A stretch of 64,000 nucleotides of DNA from Paenibacillus alvei DSM 29 (GTDB lineage Bacteria > Bacillota > Bacilli > Paenibacillales > Paenibacillaceae): assembly GCF_000293805.1 (NCBI RefSeq), contig NZ_AMBZ01000008.1, positions 248,001 through 312,000 on the forward strand, read 5' to 3'. Positions 42,628 through 52,432 of this stretch are shown here, in pieces; the first letter of the stretch is position 1; every line of letters begins with the position of its first letter. Position numbers and translations under genes: made by a program. Under the pieces are notes generated by a model. The model made no database searches. It was not told the origin of the DNA and saw only the letters and a program-made list of their open reading frames with translations.

Positions 42628-43668
42628 TTACTGCCGCTCCGAAGCAATGTACTCTGCGATTTGTACCGCGTTCCATGCAGCGCCTTTCATTAAGTTGTCG
42701 GATACGACCCACATATTCAATGCGCGTGGCTGAGACAAATCACGACGCAAACGGCCAACGAATACATCTGGCTTGCCTGCAGATTCGGTAGCGAGCGGGT
42801 ACTTTTGTTCGGAAGGCTCATCGACGAGCGTCAAACCTGGCGCGTTAGCCAGCAACTCGCGCACATCCTCCATTTGGAAGTCGTCCTTCAACTCAACATA
42901 TACAGATTCAGAGTGGCCATGTACGACCGGGATACGGACGCATGTTGCCGTCACTTGAAGGCTATCATCATTCATGATCTTTTTGGTTTCACGGATCATT
43001 TTCATTTCCTCGAGCGTGAATCCATTATCTTGGAACTTATCGATTTGAGGAATAGCATTGAATGCGATTTGATGCTTCACGGGCAAAGAACCAACTGGAA
43101 GAATGTCTGGCTCAACTTCATTGCCTGCAAGCACTTCTGTAGATTGACGCAATAGCTCGTTAATTGCTTTGCTGCCAGCGCCTGACACTGCTTGATACGT
43201 AGACACGATGATACGGGAAATACCGTAGCGATCATAGAGCGGCTTCAAGGCTGCTACCATTTGAATCGTGGAACAGTTCGGATTGGCAATTATGCCTTGG
43301 TGTTCCTTCACTTTCTCGATGTTCACTTCGGGAACAACGAGTGGCGTGTTCGGATCCATACGGAATGCATTGGTATTATCAATACATACCGCTCCGCGTT
43401 CTACTGCAGCTGGAGCCAACTCTTTACTAACATCGCCGCCAGCACTGAACAAGGCAATATCAATACCTTCGAAGCTTTCTGGCTTTGCTTCCTCAACCGT
43501 AAATTCTTGACCATTAAACATGATCTTCTTGCCGGCTGATCGTGCCGAAGACAACAGCTTCAAGGATTGAATGGGGAATTGACGTTTTTCTAACAATGCT
43601 ATGATTTGTTCCCCTACTGCACCCGTAGCGCCGACTACAGCAACATTAAACCGCTTCTGATTCGTCAT
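42628..43668 (-). CDS. asd: Aspartate-semialdehyde dehydrogenase
   Basis: A 346-residue NADP-dependent enzyme reducing aspartyl phosphate to aspartate semialdehyde. NADP motif VAVVGATGAVGEQI at the start; active-site Cys in IANPNCSTIQMVA; VVSTYQAVSGAGSKAINEL; substrate-binding and His region in VTATCVRIPVVHGHSESV. The ATG at 43668 with GGGGAGAAA upstream is used; the 12-residue longer frame is not supported. In the order spoVFA-spoVFB-asd-dapG-dapA it supplies precursor for dipicolinate and cell wall. Confidence 0.96.
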   Translation of the reverse strand: MTNQKRFNVAVVGATGAVGEQIIALLEKRQFPIQSLKLLSSARSAGKKIMFNGQEFTVEEAKPESFEGIDIALFSAGGDVSKELAPAAVERGAVCIDNTNAFRMDPNTPLVVPEVNIEKVKEHQGIIANPNCSTIQMVAALKPLYDRYGISRIIVSTYQAVSGAGSKAINELLRQSTEVLAGNEVEPDILPVGSLPVKHQIAFNAIPQIDKFQDNGFTLEEMKMIRETKKIMNDDSLQVTATCVRIPVVHGHSESVYVELKDDFQMEDVRELLANAPGLTLVDEPSEQKYPLATESAGKPDVFVGRLRRDLSQPRALNMWVVSDNLMKGAAWNAVQIAEYIASERQ

Positions 43669-43741
43669 CTGTCGTTTCTCCCCTCTATACCCACAATCTT
43701 TCAACCATCTATATTATGATAATTTGCGTGGTATGCTATGT

Positions 43742-44335
43742 TCAGTACTGGAACCGTTCAATTAATACCGGTTGAAGCTGCCTGCCCTCTAATGCTGCAT
43801 AGCAGGCCTCTGGTACCAAGTCCATGCGCGCCACCAATGAATTCGGCTTCTGCTTTGGATTATCTTGGCCGAACGGAACGAAGTATATGTTCTTGGCAAC
43901 GAGAAGTTTGGCAATATTGGCCGCATTCAAGCCCAGTCCATCATTCGTCGATATCGCCAGCACAAGCGGGCGCTGATTGCGCATCTGTGCCTTCGCCGCC
44001 ATAAGGACAGGACTTTCTGTCATTGCATTCGCCAATTTACTCGTTGTATTGCCTGTGCAAGGTGCTATGACCATCACATCCAGCAGCTTGGAAGGCCCAA
44101 GCGGCTCAGCATCCACAATTGTAGAAATGATATCATTGCCAGTTATTTCTTTCAACTGTTTCTGCCAGTGATCCGATGCTCCAAAACGCGTATCCGTCGT
44201 CATCACCGCTTGCGATGCAATCGGAATAACCCGTGCTCCTGCATCTACGAAGCGCTTCACCTGAGGCATTATTTCCTCTAATGTACAGTGAGAACCTGTT
44301 ACTGCATAGCCGACTGTTTTCCCCGTGAAGTTCAT
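43742..44335 (-). CDS. spoVFB: Dipicolinate synthase subunit B
   Basis: A 197-residue flavoprotein-fold protein (HFCD family): TGKTVGYAVTGSHCTLEEIM at the start, VMIAPCTGNTTSKLANAMTE (with PCTGNT for flavin binding), and LVARMDLVPEACYAALEGRQ near the end. With SpoVFA it oxidises dihydrodipicolinate to dipicolinic acid, the major spore solute, in the mother cell. Its ATG overlaps the spoVFA stop (ATGA). Confidence 0.95.
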   Translation of the reverse strand: MNFTGKTVGYAVTGSHCTLEEIMPQVKRFVDAGARVIPIASQAVMTTDTRFGASDHWQKQLKEITGNDIISTIVDAEPLGPSKLLDVMVIAPCTGNTTSKLANAMTESPVLMAAKAQMRNQRPLVLAISTNDGLGLNAANIAKLLVAKNIYFVPFGQDNPKQKPNSLVARMDLVPEACYAALEGRQLQPVLIERFQY

Positions 44336-45231
44336 TGTCCACTCCCCCGATTCCGCATGTCCTCAAGCAACAGTTGTGTGATACTCTGTGCCAATATTCG
44401 TCCAGCAGATTTCGGTGCGACAATGCCTGGCAACCCTGGTGCCAGCATAGCCTTAATCCCCCGCTTCTCCGCGAATCTAAAATCCACGCCCCCCGGGAAG
44501 GAAGCAAGGTCGATAATCACGGCACGGTTAGGGATTTGCGCTATGACCTGCGCTGTGACTATCATAGTCGGTATCGTATTAAAAAGCAAGTCGATATTTG
44601 ACACCTGTCGTGCGAGATCTGCTATGAAAAAAGGCTTAAATCCCATTTCTACCGCTCTGGCAAAATGTTCGTCTCTGCGCACCCCAATTCGTACATTGGC
44701 CCCTAACCCGAGAAGGGTACGAGCCAATGTGAAACCTGTTCTTCCCATGCCAAGGACAACTGATTCAGAACCATGCAGCGTAATGTCTGTGTTCTGTATC
44801 GCCATCATAATTGCGCCTTCGGCTGTTGGAATCGAATTGTAAATGGCAACATCGTCCCGATCGAACAGTTCAATTAATGAAATGCGGTATTTTGCGCATA
44901 GCTTGCTTAAATACGGTTTGGCCATTCCCGTAAAAATGACACACTGATCCGGAAGTGCCGCAATATGCTCCTCGGTCAGCAACAATTCATCCGACGTAAA
45001 TATGGCATGAACCTTGCCGCTGTCATCTGTGCCTACCGCAGGAAGCACAAGAGCGTCCGCATGCTTCAGCAGCTCAATAGATAAAGGCTGGCGCTGCACG
45101 CCATGGTACGGATTTTGCAGTTGGTCATACCCTACAATCGTGACACTGGCATCTAATTCAGTCAGCTTATGGATGATCTCTAGCTGGCGGGCATCTCCGC
45201 CAATAAACACGACCTGAACCCCAGTCAACAT
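44332..45231 (-). CDS. spoVFA: Dipicolinate synthase subunit A
   Basis: A 299-residue NAD(P)-dependent dehydrogenase-fold subunit, with an N-terminal domain (VQVVFIGGDARQLEIIHKL) and a Rossmann motif SVVLGMGRTGFTLARTLLGL; IDLASFPGGVDFRFAEKRGI and LAPGLPGIVAPKSAGRIL are family blocks. With SpoVFB it makes dipicolinic acid for the spore core. AAAGGAGTGATC precedes the ATG. A SigK-type promoter upstream fits mother-cell expression. Confidence 0.95.
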   Translation of the reverse strand: MLTGVQVVFIGGDARQLEIIHKLTELDASVTIVGYDQLQNPYHGVQRQPLSIELLKHADALVLPAVGTDDSGKVHAIFTSDELLLTEEHIAALPDQCVIFTGMAKPYLSKLCAKYRISLIELFDRDDVAIYNSIPTAEGAIMMAIQNTDITLHGSESVVLGMGRTGFTLARTLLGLGANVRIGVRRDEHFARAVEMGFKPFFIADLARQVSNIDLLFNTIPTMIVTAQVIAQIPNRAVIIDLASFPGGVDFRFAEKRGIKAMLAPGLPGIVAPKSAGRILAQSITQLLLEDMRNRGSGQ

Positions 45232-45276
45232 CCTCGCTGATCACTCCTTTCACAAACATGCACACAACATATAAAA

Positions 45277-45303
45277 CATCTTATGCCGCCGCCTAAAAAG
45301 GGT
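45277..45303 (-). promoter_or_regulatory. SigK-type promoter of spoVFA
   Basis: On the minus strand an AC (45303-45302) is followed after 16 bases by CATAAGATG (45285-45277), one base off the SigK -10 pattern CATAnnnTA. spoVFAB is a known SigK operon in Bacillus subtilis. Confidence 0.55.
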
Positions 45304-45333
45304 GCAGCCATAATCGCACCCATCTGCATGCAC

Positions 45334-45377
45334 AAAAAAACGCAGTCGTTTTACCTATTAGGTAAACTCAACTGCGT
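45334..45377 (-). terminator. Terminator after dut
   Basis: ACGCAGT...ACTGCGT with an inner TTTACC/GGTAAA pairing forms a long imperfect stem; on the minus strand TTTTTTT follows. Confidence 0.85.
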
Positions 45378-45389
45378 GATTTATAACTT

Positions 45390-45848
45390 TTATTTCGTTC
45401 CCGTATGTCCGAAGCCGCCTTCTCCGCGCATCGTTTCAGTCAATTCATCCACCTCGACAAGTTCAATAGAAGGAACAAATTGAATGACCATTTGAGCAAT
45501 GCGCTCATTGCGTTCAATCTTGAAGTGTGTCTGTCCTAGATTGGCCAGCAATACCTTCACCTCGCCGCGATAGTCGGCATCGATCGTACCTGGTGAATTC
45601 AAGCATGTAATACCATGCTTATAGGCAAGTCCGCTGCGCGGACGAATCTGTGCTTCTAAGTATCCAGGCATCGCCATGCAGAACCCAGTAGGGACAAGGG
45701 CACGATGACCAGGCGCTAATGTAAGCGGTTCTTCTACTGCTGCATATAGATCGAAGCCTGCTGCTAGTTCAGACATTTTCTGAGGAAGCGGGACATCCTC
45801 ATTGCCTGGCAGGCGCTTAATTTGAACTTGGTGTAATTGCTGTAACAA
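45390..45848 (-). CDS. dut: dUTP diphosphatase
   Basis: A 152-residue trimeric dUTPase hydrolysing dUTP to dUMP and pyrophosphate. The five motifs are present: AAGFDLYAA (I), [12 protein letters not shown] (II), [15 protein letters not shown] (III), NERIAQMVI (IV) and [11 protein letters not shown] (V, C-terminal P-loop-like). The start is TTG at 45848 because AGGAGG sits seven bases before it; this start lies inside the end of mlpA (32 bases of overlap). In Bacillus subtilis ymxH stands between mlpA and spoVFA; here dut takes that place. Confidence 0.94.
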   Translation of the reverse strand: MLQQLHQVQIKRLPGNEDVPLPQKMSELAAGFDLYAAVEEPLTLAPGHRALVPTGFCMAMPGYLEAQIRPRSGLAYKHGITCLNSPGTIDADYRGEVKVLLANLGQTHFKIERNERIAQMVIQFVPSIELVEVDELTETMRGEGGFGHTGTK

Positions 45849-47091
45849 GTTGATCCCTCCTAAATGCCGATATTGCTTTGTCATTTGCTCCGACCATTGC
45901 TCCTGCGAATGAATGGGAAAGCATACGCTTCAATACAAATGTAACATCATCTAACGCGATTGAATCAATGCGCGCGATGATTTCATCCAACGTATAATGC
46001 TTGCCAAGCATGAGCTCATTTTTCCCTAACCGATTCATGCGGCTGCCGGTACTTTCTAAGCCAAGAATAAGACTTCCTTTTAACTGCTCCTTGCCCTTGT
46101 GCAGTTCTCCCTCAGACAATCCCTTCACCGCCAGTTCGCCTAACATATCCATAGTCAGATCTAGCACTTCTTTCGTCTGCTTCGGCGCTGTACCTGCATA
46201 GATCGTAAACAGACCACTGTCTGCATGTGAGGAATGATAGGAGTAGACCGAGTAAGCAAGCCCACGCTTCTCCCGAATTTCCTGGAACAGGCGAGAGCTC
46301 ATGCCTCCCCCGATCAAGTTGTTAAGCAAGATCATCGCATATAAGCGCGGATCCGTCATTGAACAGCCAGGCAGGCTGAGACAAATATGATTCTGTTCCG
46401 TCTTCTTCTTATGATAAATGAATTCACTGTGGAAACTAGGTTCCGATATATTGGCTGCAAGCTCATCATTCGAAAATTGCCCGAAGTGCTTTTCCAGCAG
46501 CTCAATGATCGAGTCATCAAAGTTTCCCGCTACAGCAATGACTGTATTCGAAATCGTATAATGGCTCTTCATATAAGCCCGCAAATGATCTGGCCCCATC
46601 GGTGTGAGTCGTTCCTTTGTTCCTAAAATCGGATACGCCAACGGATGCGCACCAAAGGCAGCACGAGTAACCAGATCATGTACGGTATCATCTGGTGTAT
46701 CCTCGTACATCGCAATTTCTTCAAGTATTACATTTTTCTCTTTCTGCAACTCCTCGTCCAACAAAGATGAACGGAAAAACATATCGGATAATACATCGAC
46801 GGCAATTGGCAAATGCTCATCGAGTACCTTCGCATAGTAACAAGTATATTCTTTGGAAGTGAACGCATTTACATTGCCTCCAATCGCATCAAAAGAGTCT
46901 GCGATTGCTTTTGCATCAAACCGTTCCGTTCCTTTGAACATCATATGTTCGATAAAATGGGAAATCCCGTTGGTCGTTTCATCCTCATTTCGAGAACCTG
47001 TCTTCACCCAAATTCCAAATGAAACGGAACGGCAGGTTGGGATTTTTTCCATAACGACACGCAGGCCGTTAGACAGCTGCACTTTCTCCAC
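45817..47091 (-). CDS. mlpA: M16-family zinc protease (MlpA/YmxG)
   Basis: A 424-residue processing-peptidase-like M16 enzyme with the zinc motif HFIEH at residues 45-49 ([20 protein letters not shown]) and the distal Glu region. MlpA homologues act as zinc proteases; in Bacillus the gene lies downstream of ylxY and pnp. The GTG at 47091 is preferred because GGAGGAA lies eight bases upstream and the residues [13 protein letters not shown] match the family start; an ATG at 47118 is the alternative. Confidence 0.93.
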   Translation of the reverse strand: MEKVQLSNGLRVVMEKIPTCRSVSFGIWVKTGSRNEDETTNGISHFIEHMMFKGTERFDAKAIADSFDAIGGNVNAFTSKEYTCYYAKVLDEHLPIAVDVLSDMFFRSSLLDEELQKEKNVILEEIAMYEDTPDDTVHDLVTRAAFGAHPLAYPILGTKERLTPMGPDHLRAYMKSHYTISNTVIAVAGNFDDSIIELLEKHFGQFSNDELAANISEPSFHSEFIYHKKKTEQNHICLSLPGCSMTDPRLYAMILLNNLIGGGMSSRLFQEIREKRGLAYSVYSYHSSHADSGLFTIYAGTAPKQTKEVLDLTMDMLGELAVKGLSEGELHKGKEQLKGSLILGLESTGSRMNRLGKNELMLGKHYTLDEIIARIDSIALDDVTFVLKRMLSHSFAGAMVGANDKAISAFRRDQLVTAITPSSN

Positions 47092-47167
47092 CGGCAATTC
47101 CTCCTCGTCCAAGTACATTCCAAGTATGCCTTTCTAATCCTACCAGAAAACTTACTCCCTCTCAACT

Positions 47168-48157
47168 TCATTTGGAGGGCATTCGCTTCTCCGAAAGCGT
47201 CTCCCCAACCGTTCCCGGTGTAATGCCCTTTTCCCTTAGAATCCGTATCATATCGTTCAAGGCAGTACTGGATGGAGCAGTTGGATGCATCAAGATGAGC
47301 GACCCTGGCTCCGTCTTCTCTTGAAATCTTCGCAATATTGTAGATACGGCTGGCTTCATCCAATCTCTCGTATCAAATGTCCACAGCACCGTCTTGAGAC
47401 CAAGTGTACGCGCCGTGCGTACTGTCAGCATATTAAAATCTCCTGATGGAGGAGCAAACCATTTATTTTCTACCCCAAGCGTTTCCTTAAGCAGTTGCTT
47501 GGTCTTGTCAATTTGCTGGGTCTGTAGTCCTTCGCTCAGTTCACTCATGTTCGGATGGGAGTACGCATGATTCTCCATCTCGTGGCCAGCCGCCTGAATG
47601 CGCTTCGCAATGTCTGGATGTTTTTTCAACCAGCTTCCATCTAAGAAAAATGTCGCTTTCACCTTCTCTTTCTCCAACACGTTAAGCATCGGATCAATGA
47701 ATTCATTGCCCCATGCAACATTAATCATGAGAGCGGCCATTGGCTTATTCGGATTCCCGCGATATATCGGTTGTGGATCCAGATCATTCAGCGTAATAGC
47801 TGGCTTAATCTCCCGCATAACGAATTGAAGCACATCACCTTGCCCCTTACCTTTGTTGGCCGCATAGGTTTGCTCCAGGTCAACTTCTATTCCATTATAT
47901 CCGGGGATAGCCTTCCATACCCGATCCACGCGGGCATTAATAGGAGCAATATATTGTTTGGCTGCTTCCTGCTTAATTCGGGCCATGAGAGCATCATCTG
48001 CAGCCTTATCGTCTTGGTTTGATTGATACGCATAGCTAACGGCGAGCTCAGCCTTTCTTTCCTGTAAATAGCTTCTTACATCTGGCTGCGCTCCAACTGC
48101 AAGCACGATGACAATCCCTGCTGTTACGGCAATCCACTTCTTGAAAATTGGCTGCAT
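47168..48157 (-). CDS. ylxY: YlxY, sporulation polysaccharide-deacetylase-like protein
   Basis: A 329-residue secreted or membrane-anchored NodB-fold protein: N-terminal hydrophobic segment WIAVTAGIVIVLAVGA, a charged stalk, and a deacetylase-like domain. The first catalytic motif (TFDDGP in active enzymes) reads MINVAWGNEF, so the catalytic Asp pair is missing, although the zinc-type HSxxH analogue (MENHAYSHPNMSEL) is kept. This matches the YlxY subgroup of sporulation-associated, probably inactive or altered deacetylases. The ATG at 48157 has AAGGGAA upstream. It lies between pnp and mlpA as in Bacillus. Confidence 0.9.
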   Translation of the reverse strand: MQPIFKKWIAVTAGIVIVLAVGAQPDVRSYLQERKAELAVSYAYQSNQDDKAADDALMARIKQEAAKQYIAPINARVDRVWKAIPGYNGIEVDLEQTYAANKGKGQGDVLQFVMREIKPAITLNDLDPQPIYRGNPNKPMAALMINVAWGNEFIDPMLNVLEKEKVKATFFLDGSWLKKHPDIAKRIQAAGHEMENHAYSHPNMSELSEGLQTQQIDKTKQLLKETLGVENKWFAPPSGDFNMLTVRTARTLGLKTVLWTFDTRDWMKPAVSTILRRFQEKTEPGSLILMHPTAPSSTALNDMIRILREKGITPGTVGETLSEKRMPSK

Positions 48158-48326
48158 CAAGTCCATTCCCTTCCATGATAGTCCTTTTGATTCTATGCGT
48201 TTTCGGGACGAGTTATGCGGTCAGAATGAAAACCGTTCCATCTTCTACTCTAAAGAAGTTTCTACAGCAGTAAAATTGTCCATAGCCGATGTTGATCACT
48301 TCGCTCTGTGATTCATTTTTTGCATC

Positions 48327-48358
48327 AAAAAAAGAGCCAGAAACCAGTCTGCCTCTTT
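48327..48358 (-). terminator. Terminator after pnp
   Basis: AAAGAG-CAGA pairs with TCTG-CTCTTT around a short loop, with single-base bulges; on the minus strand a T-run follows. Confidence 0.75.
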
Positions 48359-48414
48359 CCTTGCTACGTATGTTGTGTTGCCTTCTTCAGGCTTGTCTTG
48401 CTCTCGTACCCGAA

Positions 48415-50619
48415 TTAGCTTTGCGGCTTAGACGGACGCGGTCCGCGAGGTGGACGATTGCCGCCCCCTTGCGGAGGTCTGCTGCTGCGTGGACGTTCCG
48501 TCCCTGCAGCTTCGGAGCTTGCAGAACCTTCTGTCTGCGCAGGCTCAAGCAATACTTTACGGGACAAGTTGATACGGCCCTGTTGATCAATCTCGACAAC
48601 CTTAACCTCAATCTTATCGCCGATGTTCACGACATCTTCTACTTTCGCTACACGCTCAGTCGACAATTGCGAAATATGCACAAGCCCTTCCTTGCCTGGA
48701 AGCACCTCAACGAATGCACCGAATTTCTCAACGCGCTTCACTGTTCCTGTGTATACCTCACCAACGACAACTTCCTTCACGATACCTTCGATAATTTCAC
48801 GGGCACGCTCGTTGGACTCTGCATTTGTAGATGCGATGAAGATGCGTCCATCCTGCTCGATGTCAATTTTGACACCTGTTTCCTCGATGATTTTGTTGAC
48901 GACTTTACCGCCGGCACCAATAACATCACGGATCTTATCTGGATTAATATGCATCGTCAAGATCTTAGGCGCATACTGTGACAAGGATTCACGTGGAGTT
49001 TGGATAACTTCATTCATTTTACCCAAAATGTGCATACGTCCTGCACGTGCTTGATCCAGCGCTTGCGTCAAGATGCTGCGGTCAATACCATCGATTTTGA
49101 TATCCATTTGAATGGCTGTAACACCTTCAGCAGTACCAGCAACCTTGAAGTCCATGTCGCCGAGGTGGTCTTCCATACCTTGAATATCGGACAAGATGGA
49201 GAAGTGTTCCCCGTCTTTGATCAGACCCATAGCAATACCTGCAACTGGCGCTTTGATCGGTACCCCTGCATCCATCATAGCAAGTGTGCTTGCGCAAATA
49301 CTTGCTTGCGAAGTTGAACCGTTAGACTCCAACACCTCAGATACGAGACGAATTGTATATGGGAATTCGCTCTCTGGCGGAATAACCTTGGACAAGGCAC
49401 GTTCTCCAAGTGCACCGTGACCAATCTCGCGGCGTCCAGGCGCGCGAAGCGGACGAGCTTCTCCTACGGAGAATGGCGGGAAGTTGTAATGATGCATGAA
49501 ACGCTTCGATTCTTCCAAGCCAAGACCGTCCAAAATTTGCACGTCTCCAAGCGCACCAAGCGTACAGATGCTGAGTGCTTGCGTTTGTCCACGTGTGAAC
49601 AAGCCTGATCCGTGAGTACGAGGCAGCAGTCCTGTATCGCAATCAATCGGACGAATCTCCTCTAGTTGTCTGCCGTCTGGGCGAACTTTGTCATGTGTAA
49701 TCAAGCGGCGAACTTCTTCCTTCACGATATCGTACAAGGTTTCGTTCACATCGCTCATATTCTCAGGCGTTTCTACATACAATTGTTCGAAATGTGCAAC
49801 TGCTTCTTGATTGATTGCATCAATCGCGTCTTGACGCGCATGCTTCTCAGGAATACGAATCGCCTCAACAAGACGTTCCTGTGCGAAAGCACGAACAGCA
49901 GCATTCACATCCGTATCAACTGCATGCAGCTTTACTTCCATTTTAGACGTGCCCGCGATTGCCGCGAACTCTTCAATCTTCGCAACAATTTTCTTGATTT
50001 CTTCGTGACCGAACATGATTGCTTCAAGCATAACCGATTCCGGTACTTCGTTCGCTTCTGCTTCAACCATCATGATCGCGTCTTTCGTACCCGCTACAAC
50101 AAGGTGAATATCGCTCTTTTCCTCTTGTTCAACAGTTGGGTTAATAATAAATTGACCGTCGATACGTCCAACAATCACGCCCCCGATTGGCCCGTTAAAT
50201 GGCACATCAGAAACCGTTAAAGCAGCGGATGTCCCGATCATTGCCGCGATTTCAGGTGGGCAATCTTGATCCACGCTCATAACCAAATCCACGATTTGCA
50301 CATCGTTGCGGAAGCCTTCCGGGAACAATGGGCGAATTGGGCGGTCAATAAGACGGCTGGCAAGAATCGCTTTTTCGCTTGGGCGACCTTCGCGCTTAAT
50401 GAATCCTCCAGGAATTTTACCTACAGCATATAATCGTTCTTCGTAATTGACAGTCAATGGGAAGAAATCTAGATCTTTAGGTTCCTTCGAAGCCGTTACA
50501 GTACACAATACAACGGTGTCGCCGTACTCGACTTTGACTGCGGCATTTGCTTGCTTGGCCAAGCGTCCCGTTTCCAGGATAAGCGTTCTGCCGCCAAGTT
50601 CCATCTCGATGCGGTTCAT
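48415..50619 (-). CDS. pnp: Polynucleotide phosphorylase
   Basis: A 734-residue 3'-5' phosphorolytic exoribonuclease. Two RNase PH-like domains ([40 protein letters not shown] with the phosphate-binding RGQTQ), the KH domain ([20 protein letters not shown]) and the S1 domain ([20 protein letters not shown]) are in the usual order, followed by an Arg/Pro/Gly-rich tail. The ATG at 50619 follows AAGGAGGGATCCG; the longer frame is not needed. It is downstream of rpsO, whose terminator and leader separate them. Confidence 0.97.
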   Translation of the reverse strand: MNRIEMELGGRTLILETGRLAKQANAAVKVEYGDTVVLCTVTASKEPKDLDFFPLTVNYEERLYAVGKIPGGFIKREGRPSEKAILASRLIDRPIRPLFPEGFRNDVQIVDLVMSVDQDCPPEIAAMIGTSAALTVSDVPFNGPIGGVIVGRIDGQFIINPTVEQEEKSDIHLVVAGTKDAIMMVEAEANEVPESVMLEAIMFGHEEIKKIVAKIEEFAAIAGTSKMEVKLHAVDTDVNAAVRAFAQERLVEAIRIPEKHARQDAIDAINQEAVAHFEQLYVETPENMSDVNETLYDIVKEEVRRLITHDKVRPDGRQLEEIRPIDCDTGLLPRTHGSGLFTRGQTQALSICTLGALGDVQILDGLGLEESKRFMHHYNFPPFSVGEARPLRAPGRREIGHGALGERALSKVIPPESEFPYTIRLVSEVLESNGSTSQASICASTLAMMDAGVPIKAPVAGIAMGLIKDGEHFSILSDIQGMEDHLGDMDFKVAGTAEGVTAIQMDIKIDGIDRSILTQALDQARAGRMHILGKMNEVIQTPRESLSQYAPKILTMHINPDKIRDVIGAGGKVVNKIIEETGVKIDIEQDGRIFIASTNAESNERAREIIEGIVKEVVVGEVYTGTVKRVEKFGAFVEVLPGKEGLVHISQLSTERVAKVEDVVNIGDKIEVKVVEIDQQGRINLSRKVLLEPAQTEGSASSEAAGTERPRSSRPPQGGGNRPPRGPRPSKPQS

Positions 50620-50751
50620 CGGATCCCTCCTTAAGTGATTCACTTTATAATCTTCGGTACTACTCCCATTATTTCCTGCATTTCATTTGAAATACCGTTT
50701 CATTGGAAGCTTGTATTCTATGACAATATGTAGCAACTTATGCAATCACTA

Positions 50752-50812
50752 AAAAGCAACCCGGTTGCATGCCGCTTTATCAGGCGGCGATGAACAACCA
50801 GGCTGCTTTGGT
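50752..50812 (-). terminator. Terminator after rpsO
   Basis: A compound hairpin: GCAGCCTGGTTG pairs with CAACCGGGTTGC around an inner GCCGC/GCGGC hairpin; on the minus strand TTTTTAG follows. Part of transcription could still read into pnp. Confidence 0.75.
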
Positions 50813-50820
50813 TCGTGCTA

Positions 50821-51090
50821 TTAACGGCGAAGACCGAGCTTTGCGATCAATGCGCTGTAGCGTTTAACATCTTTGTTTTTCACATAAGCCAACAATTTAC
50901 GACGTTGACCTACCATTTTCATCAAACCACGACGGGAATGATGATCTTTCTTGTGTGTACGAAGATGCTCCGTCAAATTAACGATGTTTTCAGTAAGGAT
51001 AGCGACTTGCACTTCCGGAGAACCAGTGTCCGTAGCGTGCGTCTTATGTTCTTCAATAAGCTGTTGCTTACGCTCTTGAGTCATAGCCAT
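50821..51090 (-). CDS. rpsO: 30S ribosomal protein S15
   Basis: An 89-residue S15, the usual length: [60 protein letters not shown] and a LIAKLGLRR end. It binds 16S rRNA helices 20-22 and starts platform assembly. AGGAGGTGAATAGG precedes the ATG at 51090. S15 commonly represses its own mRNA; the promoter here leaves a roughly 100-base leader where such a site could lie. Confidence 0.97.
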   Translation of the reverse strand: MAMTQERKQQLIEEHKTHATDTGSPEVQVAILTENIVNLTEHLRTHKKDHHSRRGLMKMVGQRRKLLAYVKNKDVKRYSALIAKLGLRR

Positions 51091-51197
51091 CCTATTCACC
51101 TCCTAAAATATGTTAGTTTACGCCATTAGCCTCGTTATCGACGGTGAGATCGAGTAACCAAGCTATGGACAGGTGCCGTTTTCACGACAACGTTATT

Positions 51198-51226
51198 AGT
51201 ATAGCATTATCATCTTCAAAAGTAAA
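51198..51226 (-). promoter_or_regulatory. Promoter of rpsO
   Basis: On the minus strand TTTACT (51226-51221), a 17-base spacer and TATACT (51203-51198) form a reasonable SigA promoter, leaving a leader of about 100 bases before rpsO. Confidence 0.6.
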
Positions 51227-51282
51227 ACAAGTCTTTGCAATCTATTCATACAAAATAGAAGCTTAGAAAATGGAGCGCAATA

Positions 51283-52260
51283 TTAAACGCCAATTGTTAA
51301 TGCAGGCGCCTTATCCATCTTGCTCAGACGTTGGCGTGCTTCCTCTGAATCCGCAGTAATCTGCGTAATCAGCTCTTGTATGGAGCTGAACTTGCGCTCT
51401 GGACGAATATAGCTCATCAGGGCAACCGTTATGGTCTCTCCATATATATCTTGATCAAAATCAAATAGATGGGCTTCAATCGATTGAACGGTTTCTCCCG
51501 TCTTGAACGTCGGCTTTAAGCCGATATTCAGCACCCCATCATACCATGTTCCGTGCACAAGCACCTTCACGGCATATACGCCATTCGCTGGGATGACATA
51601 TGCTTCTTCTGCCCGAACATTCGCAGTTGGGAAGCCCATCGTACGACCACGGGCGTCACCGTGAATGACCTCGCCACGAATGATATACGTTCGGCCTAGC
51701 AGCCGATTCGCATTGACAACATCACCTTGCAATAGACTTTCGCGAATCCGTGTACTGCTTACCTTCACTGCGGTTTCTACGTCGTTATGTGCTGGTATGA
51801 TATCAACAGTAAAGCAGCCCTTGCCCCATTCCTGCAGCAATTGGGCGGTACCTTCTCCGCCATGACCGAAGCGATAGTCGAAACCGACAACAACATGTTT
51901 CACCTTCATACGGCAGATCGCTTCTGCGAACTGCTGCGCTGTTACCTTAGCAAACGACAAATCAAACTGTACAACATACAAGCGGTCAAGCCCAAGCTGA
52001 CTCAAAATTCGCTTTTTCTCCGACAATGGCGTAATGAATCGTTCATACTCCGGCTTGCCGAATACTCCCTTGGGATGTGGATGGAAGGTCATCAGCCCTA
52101 CAGGCAATTGTTGCTGCTTCCCATAGTCTAACGCACGTCGAATGACCCTTACATGTCCCTCATGAATGCCGTCAAAATGTCCTAATATTAATACTTGCGG
52201 CTGCTCCTGCAGTCGCCAGCTCGAATCATCGAGCGCTGCATGTAATGCTATCGTTTCCAT
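51283..52260 (-). CDS. ribF: Bifunctional riboflavin kinase/FAD synthetase
   Basis: A 325-residue enzyme making FMN and FAD. N-terminal FAD synthetase domain with the nucleotidyl-transferase motif ILGHFDGIHEGHVRVI and VVGFDYRFGHGGEGT, then STRIRESLLQGDV; C-terminal flavokinase domain with GRTMGFPTANV and a NIGLKPTF segment. It lies between truB and rpsO in the translation cluster, its usual place in Bacillota. Confidence 0.96.
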   Translation of the reverse strand: METIALHAALDDSSWRLQEQPQVLILGHFDGIHEGHVRVIRRALDYGKQQQLPVGLMTFHPHPKGVFGKPEYERFITPLSEKKRILSQLGLDRLYVVQFDLSFAKVTAQQFAEAICRMKVKHVVVGFDYRFGHGGEGTAQLLQEWGKGCFTVDIIPAHNDVETAVKVSSTRIRESLLQGDVVNANRLLGRTYIIRGEVIHGDARGRTMGFPTANVRAEEAYVIPANGVYAVKVLVHGTWYDGVLNIGLKPTFKTGETVQSIEAHLFDFDQDIYGETITVALMSYIRPERKFSSIQELITQITADSEEARQRLSKMDKAPALTIGV

Positions 52261-52432
52261 TATAATCAGAGCCCCTGCGTATTATCGATTTGTGATTAAA
52301 CTACTAATCCAGTTACACGGACAGTCAACAGTAGTGTCTACCTTCTAGTATGTTCTCCCTTTCACAAGAGTAGACAAAAAGCTGGCGCATACCGAGTCAC
52401 TTGACGCTCGATCTGCGCACTAGCTATGCTTG

